From Klebsormidium nitens (lineage: Eukaryota; Streptophyta; Klebsormidiophyceae; Klebsormidiales; Klebsormidiaceae), in the NCBI GenBank assembly GCA_000708835.1, contig DF237514.1, positions 37,442-59,024 of the forward strand: a stretch of DNA of 21,583 bases. The letters run 5' to 3'. Below, piece after piece: positions 19,401-21,583 of this stretch. The notes beneath the pieces were generated by a model. It saw only the letters and a list, made by a program, of their open reading frames with translations, was not told the DNA's origin and searched no databases. Every line of letters starts with the position of its first letter. Within the stretch, counting starts at the first letter, position 1. The translations under genes and the position numbers were made by a program.

Positions 19401-20864
19401 TGTTGGAGGGCGTCTGTCCCACGTGGCTCGCGGCGACACACACACAGGATGGAGCAGCTATGTGTCGCCGCGAGTATGACGCTCGCGGCTTCTTTGGGCG
19501 ACTGCAAAGATAGATTCTCAGGAACTGGGTTGCCGCTTGACTGGATTTTTTCGAAGGGCCCTCTTAAGCACCGTTTCCTTCTGGTCCGTTGAATATAGTT
19601 TCGACGTCGAAAAAGAAGAGGTGAAAGCAGATGCGGAAGCCTATGTTTTAAAGGTGACGATTTCGCGCGCATTGACAGGTGTCGTCCTTCTGGAGCTGCT
19701 GACGGGTCGGAGCGCCGTCCCCAAGCAGGGGGCCGCCCAGCACAAGAACCTGGCGCGAGAGGTCGGTAAACAGTCCCCGGTTTAAGCTGACCCTAACCCT
19801 AACTCTAACCCCTAAAACCCTATAAACCTGTCACCTTAAAACCATGAATGCTAAGCCGCTTCAAGATCGAGTTTGAGGTTCTAGGATGCAACATTTCAAT
19901 TCAATTCGACCACAAAGTTTTTTCACCAGATTAAAATGATCTAAAATGCTAAATATTTAAGGTTAGCGTTGACCTTAAACTCGACCTTAAATCGCCCTTG
20001 CGTCTGTAGTGACGTTAACCAAAGCCCTTCATTAAGGGCCTTAAGAAAGCATGATTCGTTGCCTCCTAACAATCGTCCACCGAATACGCGACAGGGGTTT
20101 CCTTTTGCCGTTCATACGTTCACTGGGTTGCATCCGAAGTAAAATGGTTAAAAGCTTTGCTCAGAAAATTCTGATTCGGCGCGGCCGCACGGCCGCTTGA
20201 GATCGCCTAGCTTGCGAAGACGAGTGCCAGAGTACAAGAATGATACTTGCCCGCACGTCAGCTTTCGACTCAATGATTGCCGTCGGAAGCGTCTTCATCT
20301 TGAAGGATCCACCCGCTTAGCTTTTTGCATGTTTTCCGGATGAGCAAGCAATCTCGTACAACCCGTTTTGAAACAGCCGCCCATCTAGTTACGTCCTAAG
20401 TGCGACCAACCTTGTGGCCACTTCGGAATCCCCTCGCGATTGTTCTGCTGAGAAACATCTTTTAGAATTTGAATCTTTCAGAGGGAATCTTCGTCGATCT
20501 TCTCACATCAAAGCGCCGATTCCCCAACGTTATCGACTTCGCATTTGCCGCTTAAACAATGCAGATGCGCCCCGTCCTCAACGATCCACCCGCCCTGCAA
20601 ACCTTCCTCGAGCCGGTGGTCGCGGAGCAAGCGTCTCCGTTGTCGATCGCCGCCCTCGCGTCGGTGGCCGCACGATGCCTGGCGGTCACGGGCATCGAAC
20701 GGCCCACGATGGCCGAGGTCGCATTCGAAGTACAGAGCGTGCTTCGCCTGGAAGAAGCGCACCGAATGGAGACCGGCGCGCCCCCCGACTCTCCTGAGTC
20801 TGTGGCCAATCATACTACCGAGCGCGGGGGTGTTTTGGTGCATTCCATGGTGCAGGGGCGATAA
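2160..20864 (+). CDS. CHRD-domain receptor-like protein kinase, 22 exons, complete
   Basis: Spliced model: 2160-2241, 3853-4100, 4922-5170, 5910-6098, 6772-7027, 7614-7795, 8192-8279, 8702-8949, 9131-9397, 10233-10418, 11455-11698, 12151-12426, 13056-13214, 13741-14045, 14733-14846, 15957-16145, 16916-17018, 17246-17335, 17760-17915, 18752-18817, 19679-19761, 20565-20864. All joins keep frame and give 1359 residues. Domains: signal peptide 1-20, CHRD 1 about 44-193, two-Cys module 194-256, CHRD 2 about 257-410, CHRD 3 about 455-603, two-Cys module 604-665, CHRD 4 about 666-815, membrane helix 845-870, juxtamembrane 871-1040, kinase 1045-1315. Kinase residues seen: GEGGFG 1047-1052, K1068, E1084, HRD 1166-1168, N1173, DFG 1186-1188, PE 1215-1216, R1306. 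It should sit in the plasma membrane, with the CHRD repeats outside and an active Ser/Thr kinase inside. The ligand is unknown. CHRD domains are known from chordin, where the protein binds BMPs, and from many bacterial proteins of unclear role. Exon borders are inferred from frame and consensus, not from transcripts. Confidence 0.85.
2242..3852 (+). other. Intron 1 (1611 bp)
   Basis: The longest intron. It runs from GTGAGT to a CCACAG acceptor. It holds an 11-bp inverted repeat (gggatccctca near 2750 and its complement near 2829) and, in its 3' part, a C-rich degenerate minisatellite listed separately. I see no coding exon in it. An intron straight after the signal-peptide exon is common in genes for secreted proteins. 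Confidence 0.65.
3486..3830 (+). repeat. Degenerate CAAACCCT/TACACCC minisatellite in intron 1
   Basis: Many imperfect copies of a unit of about 25-32 bp, built on CAAACCCTTACACCCATTTC variants (for example aacactcaaaccctgacccg and aacactcaaaccctgatacc). The strand is strongly C-rich and pyrimidine-rich and leads into the acceptor at 3852. Confidence 0.7.
3853..4100 (+). CDS. Exon 2: CHRD 1, first half (repeat 1, module a)
   Basis: Residues 28-110. A Pro-rich start is followed by [14 protein letters not shown] (from residue 44), the first strand of a CHRD-like domain, and by SGKHVH at 101-106, the position of the CHRD HIH motif. It is exactly as long (248 nt) and has the same phases (1 in, 0 out) as exon 8, its partner in repeat 2. 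The following intron, 4101-4921, shows only short AAGGGCTT repeats near 4190-4250. Confidence 0.85.
4922..5170 (+). CDS. Exon 3: CHRD 1, second half (repeat 1, module b)
   Basis: Residues 111-193. Contains [21 protein letters not shown] (142 onward), matching the CHRD pattern 'YVNvHT..nPgGeiRG'. Phase 0 at both ends; donor GTGAGT at 5171. The frame stays open past the donor to 5516, and a second, in-frame donor copy exists at 5321 (see repeat entry). Confidence 0.85.
5266..5330 (+). repeat. Intron 3 copy of the exon 3 end and donor site
   Basis: About 50 bp resembling exon 3's last bases: gaaacgggagcttgaagttc aligns with gaaacgcgagcctgtccttc, both followed by CAA and GTGA. The protein-level likeness survives too: [16 protein letters not shown] against [16 protein letters not shown]. 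Offset is exactly 150 nt, so the frame is kept. The rest of intron 3 (5171-5909) shows nothing I can name. Confidence 0.7.
5910..6098 (+). CDS. Exon 4: two-cysteine linker module (repeat 1, module c)
   Basis: Residues 194-256, starting [15 protein letters not shown]198 and C240 match C608 and C649 of exon 10 in position, so a disulfide is plausible. Phase 0 at both ends, acceptor CGCGCAG, donor GTGAGG. I do not recognise the module as a separate family; it may be an added strand pair of the next CHRD domain. Confidence 0.8.
6124..6294 (+). mobile_element. MITE-like element, copy 1, in intron 4
   Basis: A stretch of about 170 bp starting tttggctgctaaccaggctg and ending gtggttaacggcc. The two ends are imperfect inverted repeats of each other (tttggctgctaaccagg against ttttggccgttaaccacgg). 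A related copy of similar length lies at 8011-8172 in the same orientation. There is no coding capacity. I could not identify a clear target-site duplication. The remainder of intron 4 (to 6771) shows nothing further. Confidence 0.5.
6772..7027 (+). CDS. Exon 5: CHRD 2, first half (repeat 1, module d)
   Basis: Residues 257-341, starting [19 protein letters not shown], with [10 protein letters not shown] and [10 protein letters not shown]. The HIH position is occupied by IALQ, so this domain has lost the histidines kept in exon 11. Phase 0 in, phase 1 out, as in exon 11. Intron 5 (7028-7613) shows only a C-rich tract before its acceptor. Confidence 0.85.
7614..7795 (+). CDS. Exon 6: CHRD 2, second half (repeat 1, module e)
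   Basis: Residues 342-402, with [18 protein letters not shown] and [15 protein letters not shown], the CHRD end motif in which the usual 'NVH' reads NVS. Ends CAG followed by GTAATT at phase 0. The matching exon 12 of repeat 2 has no intron here. Intron 6 (7796-8191) holds MITE-like copy 2. Confidence 0.8.
8011..8172 (+). mobile_element. MITE-like element, copy 2, in intron 6
   Basis: Starts tttggctgctaaccaggctg, identical to copy 1 for the first 20 bp, and ends ccatggttaacggcc. The middle is diverged but shares gctccggggctggttaccg and cagttctaaccagcc-type blocks with copy 1. It ends only about 20 bp before exon 7. Confidence 0.5.
8192..8279 (+). CDS. Exon 7: short Pro/Ala-rich linker between repeats
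   Basis: Residues 403-431, [20 protein letters not shown] and on. I inferred it because exon 6 ends at phase 0 but exon 8 needs one carried base. This is the best stretch in the gap that enters at phase 0 and leaves at phase 1, with a good acceptor (CTCTCCAG) and donor (GTGAGA). Its sequence resembles the Pro/Ala-rich tail of exon 12. Intron 7 (8280-8701) shows nothing. Confidence 0.65.
8702..8949 (+). CDS. Exon 8: CHRD 3, first half (repeat 2, module a)
   Basis: Residues 432-514. Contains [13 protein letters not shown] and SGVHIHKT (HIH at 510-512), the counterparts of the exon 2 motifs, at 248 nt like exon 2. The acceptor is TTCCAG at phase 1. The donor is GTGTGT at 8950, and the short intron 8 ends at 9130. 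Confidence 0.85.
9131..9397 (+). CDS. Exon 9: CHRD 3, second half (repeat 2, module b)
   Basis: Residues 515-603, starting [15 protein letters not shown], with [21 protein letters not shown] at 547 onward. Slightly longer than exon 3 because of an Ala-rich insert near the end. Phase 0 at both ends, donor GTGAGC. Intron 9 (9398-10232, 835 bp) shows nothing I can name. Confidence 0.85.
10233..10418 (+). CDS. Exon 10: two-cysteine linker module (repeat 2, module c)
   Basis: Residues 604-665, starting [11 protein letters not shown] and ending ADITAHME. C608 and C649 are conserved with exon 4. Phase 0 at both ends, donor GTGGGT. The last bases and the donor recur three times in the following intron. 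Confidence 0.8.
10460..10493 (+). repeat. 34-base poly-T tract in intron 10
   Basis: An unbroken run of T, with more T-rich sequence on both sides, shortly after the exon 10 donor. It may be a slippage product, or the tail of a retroposed sequence on the other strand. I see no body for such an element. Its length in the assembly may be inexact. Confidence 0.9.
10650..11095 (+). repeat. Tandem array of about 200-bp units carrying exon 10 donor copies
   Basis: The exon 10 end (cacatggag followed by gtgggtcgg) recurs at 10663, 10858 and, as a weaker copy, 11078. The first copy matches the exon over about 30 bp with two changes. Each unit continues with shared blocks: cttgcttcttat, cgtacgtcggctttt, gaactgcggcaaaac, gaccccttcttttcggg, gaagaaggcatg. 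A first, diverged unit starts at exon 10 itself and includes the poly-T run. The rest of intron 10 (to 11454) is unremarkable. Confidence 0.8.
11455..11698 (+). CDS. Exon 11: CHRD 4, first half (repeat 2, module d)
   Basis: Residues 666-746, starting [12 protein letters not shown], with [24 protein letters not shown] and [11 protein letters not shown]. The HLH at 740-742 sits at the HIH position. Phase 0 in, phase 1 out (donor GTGAGT), matching exon 5. Intron 11 (11699-12150) shows nothing I can name. Confidence 0.85.
12151..12426 (+). CDS. Exon 12: CHRD 4, second half, and Pro/Ala-rich stalk
   Basis: Residues 747-838. Contains [10 protein letters not shown] and [18 protein letters not shown] (792-809), the most typical CHRD motif in the protein. 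A Pro/Ala-rich stalk ([18 protein letters not shown]) then leads to the membrane. It covers in one exon what exons 6 and 7 cover in repeat 1. Ends at phase 1 before GTGAGC. Confidence 0.85.
12731..12857 (+). repeat. Tandem 70-bp duplication in intron 12
   Basis: Two imperfect copies, gatgagaaagtcatccagtc at 12731 and gacgagaaagtcatcccgtc at 12801, each followed at the same distance by ttcgcttygca and caaccca/aaaccca blocks. The rest of intron 12 (12427-13055) shows nothing else. Confidence 0.65.
13056..13214 (+). CDS. Exon 13: transmembrane helix and stop-transfer
   Basis: Residues 839-891. SSSGGVS is followed by about 26 residues rich in Ala, Ile, Leu and Val (845-870), then by CRRKARRD. 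This is the typical type I membrane anchor of a receptor kinase. Acceptor CTGCAG, phase 1 in and out. Intron 13 (13215-13740) shows nothing I can name. Confidence 0.9.
13741..14045 (+). CDS. Exon 14: cytoplasmic juxtamembrane segment
   Basis: Residues 892-993, rich in Ser, Pro, Gly and Arg and probably unstructured, with many possible phosphosites ([26 protein letters not shown]). The acceptor could be at 13740, 13743 or 13746 because of a CAGCAGCAG run; all three keep frame and differ by one or two residues. Ends at phase 0 before GTGAGC. Intron 14 (14046-14732) shows nothing I can name. Confidence 0.8.
14733..14846 (+). CDS. Exon 15: juxtamembrane segment before the kinase
   Basis: Residues 994-1031: [20 protein letters not shown], then [18 protein letters not shown]. 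This is Ser-rich and passes into the segment in front of subdomain I, where plant RLKs have 'F.. eL..aT..F'. Phase 0 at both ends, acceptor CGGACAG, donor GTACGG. Confidence 0.8.
15135..15815 (+). repeat. Array of five degenerate copies of the exon 16 acceptor and exon start
   Basis: The real junction reads tttatcgtcgaagcag then gacgtgctggagatgaccaa at 15957. Similar segments, each with an AG followed by GAC, have their AG at 15163-15164, 15445-15446, 15558-15559, 15638-15639 and 15781-15782. Copies two and five also share caggcggggactttgtcgat-like sequence after the junction. None runs on into a glycine-rich loop, so they look like fragments and not spare exons. Confidence 0.8.
15236..15307 (+). 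repeat. Perfect 36-bp direct duplication in intron 15
   Basis: Two identical adjacent 36-bp copies starting cgggtttttttgtgcctcgc, one at 15236 and one at 15272, with a few bases of a third. Identity suggests a recent event, inside the older decoy array. Confidence 0.95.
15957..16145 (+). CDS. Exon 16: kinase subdomains I-III
   Basis: Residues 1032-1094: [20 protein letters not shown] onward, VVAVKRA and [15 protein letters not shown]. It holds the glycine loop 1047-1052, the ATP-binding Lys K1068 and the helix C Glu E1084. Phase 0 at both ends, donor GTAAAA. Both ends of this exon are copied into the flanking introns. Confidence 0.92.
16310..16516 (+). repeat. Two near-perfect copies of the exon 16 end and donor in intron 16
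   Basis: The exon's last bases (gaggtcaagctgctcagccg to caccaccag) recur at 16310-16342 (33 bp identical) and 16469-16509 (41 bp identical), both followed by gtgcgca where the exon has gtaaaa. Frame closes at 16296 after the real donor, so reading through to the copies is not possible in frame. The rest of intron 16 (to 16915) shows nothing. Confidence 0.95.
16916..17018 (+). CDS. Exon 17: kinase subdomains IV-V
   Basis: Residues 1095-1128: [20 protein letters not shown] then [14 protein letters not shown]. This is the hinge region of plant receptor kinases, with a Tyr at the gatekeeper position (Y1113), followed by the usual PNGSL. Acceptor CTGCAG at phase 0, donor GTGAGC at phase 1. Confidence 0.92.
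17246..17335 (+). CDS. Exon 18: kinase subdomain VIa
   Basis: Residues 1129-1158: [20 protein letters not shown] then ANGLNYLHT, the helix E segment (R..IA.G.A.GL.YLH) seen in plant RLKs. Phase 1 in and out. Intron 18 (17336-17759) shows nothing. Confidence 0.9.
17760..17915 (+). CDS. Exon 19: kinase catalytic loop and activation segment
   Basis: Residues 1159-1210: [20 protein letters not shown], then VSDFGLGC and VVCGTP. Contains the catalytic D1168, N1173 and the metal-binding D1186. The HRD Arg makes it an RD kinase, expected to need activation-loop phosphorylation. Phase 1 in and out. Confidence 0.93.
17978..18055 (+). repeat. G-rich repeat in intron 19, related to 571-652
   Basis: GGGTGGGT, TGTGGTGCGGGTGATAAC and GTTTTTAGT occur in the same order as the G-rich tract in the 5' flank. 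Runs of three or more G could form a G-quadruplex. The rest of intron 19 (17916-18751) is unremarkable. Confidence 0.5.
18752..18817 (+). CDS. Exon 20: kinase subdomains VIII-IX, first part
   Basis: Residues 1211-1232. Joined to exon 19 it reads [20 protein letters not shown] then DVYAYG, the P+1 loop and the start of helix F of plant RLKs. Phase 1 in and out, donor GTGAGC. Confidence 0.92.
19427..19474 (+). other. Strong 14-bp hairpin in intron 20
   Basis: CTCGCGGCGACACA at 19427-19440 pairs perfectly with TGTGTCGCCGCGAG at 19461-19474 around a 20-base loop. The stem is GC-rich and stands out in an intron (18818-19678) that otherwise shows nothing. It could be the relic of a small element or a structured intronic RNA. 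Confidence 0.6.
19679..19761 (+). CDS. Exon 21: kinase subdomain IX
   Basis: Residues 1233-1260: [20 protein letters not shown] then QHKNLARE. Phase 1 in. To join exon 22 the exon must end at phase 0, using GAG before GTCGGT, a weak donor. A better-looking donor (GTAAAC) lies four bases on at 19766 but gives the wrong phase for exon 22. Confidence 0.8.
19791..19829 (+). repeat. Short telomere-like tract in intron 21
   Basis: ccctaaccctaactctaacc followed by cctaaaaccctataaacc. These are irregular CCCTAA/CCCTAAA-type repeats, so an interstitial telomere-like patch and not a chromosome end. The rest of intron 21 (19762-20564) holds a palindrome-like gcggccgcacggccgc near 20180. Confidence 0.55.
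20565..20864 (+). CDS. Exon 22: kinase subdomains X-XI and C-terminus
   Basis: Residues 1261-1359: [19 protein letters not shown], then [20 protein letters not shown] and [10 protein letters not shown]. The invariant Arg is R1306 in ERPTM. NLARE plus MRPVLND matches the RLK pattern 'NLvewlrPLL.D', which supports the junction chosen. A tail of about 40 residues of low complexity follows. Stop TAA at 20862. Confidence 0.9.
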   Translation: MRPVLNDPPALQTFLEPVVAEQASPLSIAALASVAARCLAVTGIERPTMAEVAFEVQSVLRLEEAHRMETGAPPDSPESVANHTTERGGVLVHSMVQGR

Positions 20865-21583
20865 GAAGCTACTGTACGCGTTGTGTGGCAAAATTAAACC
20901 ACTGGAAGCTTGATAGTACGACAAGTTGCGCACGGACATGGATGGTGCCTTTTAGGCACCGGTTTGTCCGGGGGGAAGGTTTGTGATGGGGTTATTCGGA
21001 CCTAAGGTTGGGTTTGTGTAGGGTCAACGGCTTTTGCGCTTTCCAATACGGAAGTGACACACGGGCTTAATGATTCCGAGGTGGGCGATCGAGGGGGAAG
21101 GCTTGGTGATGTTCTGACCTTCAAACAGAAGTGGGTGAATCTCGAGTGCAGAGGAGCGGGAAAGATCGACTGCCGTCTGCAATCCTACTAAGATTCAGCC
21201 ATCATAGCGATGCAACTATGACAAGATGTACGAATAGGTGAAACACGAGATACCTACGGTGCTTTATTTGATCCTCGTGAAATGCCGCAATTCACGAGGG
21301 TCGGTACCGGGTCCGTCCCAGGGCCGCCCCCGGGAGATCCCAAACAGTAATATTTTCGCATGGAAATTTTCGCCGGACCGTCGTGGGACTGCGATAGAGT
21401 CTCACGGGCAGCCAAAGTTTGGCCGCATGTCTCGGTTTTCGATTTCGATACCGGGAGATTGAAAAGTATTTAACGGGAAGAACTACCGTACGGTACATAG
21501 TAGGTACCTACTCTAGGCTCCCTAGTACCTACCTACCGGTTTCTACCTAATACCTAGGTACTAGTCTGAGTACCGGCTACCTA
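20865..21583 (+). other. 3' flank with two short hairpins and TACC-rich end
   Basis: No gene seen. GGTGCC-TTTTA-GGCACC forms a 6-bp stem at 20944-20960. CCTCGTGAA at 21273-21281 pairs with TTCACGAGG at 21291-21299. I find no AATAAA after the stop. The last 88 bases are rich in TACCTA and share catagtaggtac with the 5' flank near 887. Confidence 0.5.

Noticed and set aside
19791-19829. True telomere or chromosome end
   Set aside because: The repeats are irregular, under 40 bp and inside an intron of a complete gene.

Overview
The window carries one large, intron-rich nuclear gene on the + strand. It runs from a start codon at 2160 to a stop at 20864. I could assemble 22 coding exons that join in frame at every junction (4080 nt in total, 1359 residues). 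Every intron begins with GT and ends with AG. The exons are visibly richer in G+C than the introns. The product reads as a plant-type receptor-like protein kinase of the RLK/Pelle group (RD class). This suggests a green-lineage eukaryote, most likely a streptophyte (charophyte) alga such as a Klebsormidium-like species. The species guess is inference from the kinase type, the base composition and the intron style.

The protein, in order, has a signal peptide (about residues 1-20) and an extracellular region made of two tandem repeats of about 405 residues each (28-431 and 432-838). Each repeat holds two chordin-like (CHRD) domains separated by a small two-cysteine module. A single membrane helix follows (about 845-870) with a basic stop-transfer, then a Ser/Gly/Arg-rich juxtamembrane tail, and then a complete kinase domain (about 1045-1315) with every catalytic residue present. 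A receptor kinase with a CHRD ectodomain is not an architecture I know, and it is the main candidate for something new here.

Layout: 1-2159 is 5' flank and presumed 5' UTR. It has two TATA-like sites with nearby ACGT elements, an 18-bp minisatellite and a CCTA microsatellite. Positions 2160-2241 encode the signal peptide. Positions 3853-8279 encode ectodomain repeat 1, and 8702-12426 encode repeat 2, with the same exon order and phases. Positions 13056-14846 encode the membrane and juxtamembrane part, and 15957-20864 the kinase. Positions 20865-21583 are 3' flank with two short hairpins.

The second striking feature is in the introns. At four places, short pieces spanning an exon-intron border have been copied into the neighbouring intron, making decoy splice sites: introns 3, 10 and 16 carry copies of the preceding exon's 3' end plus donor, and intron 15 carries copies of the acceptor plus the kinase exon start. 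Two related MITE-like repeats sit in introns 4 and 6. I see no second protein-coding gene, no tRNA or rRNA gene and no CRISPR array.
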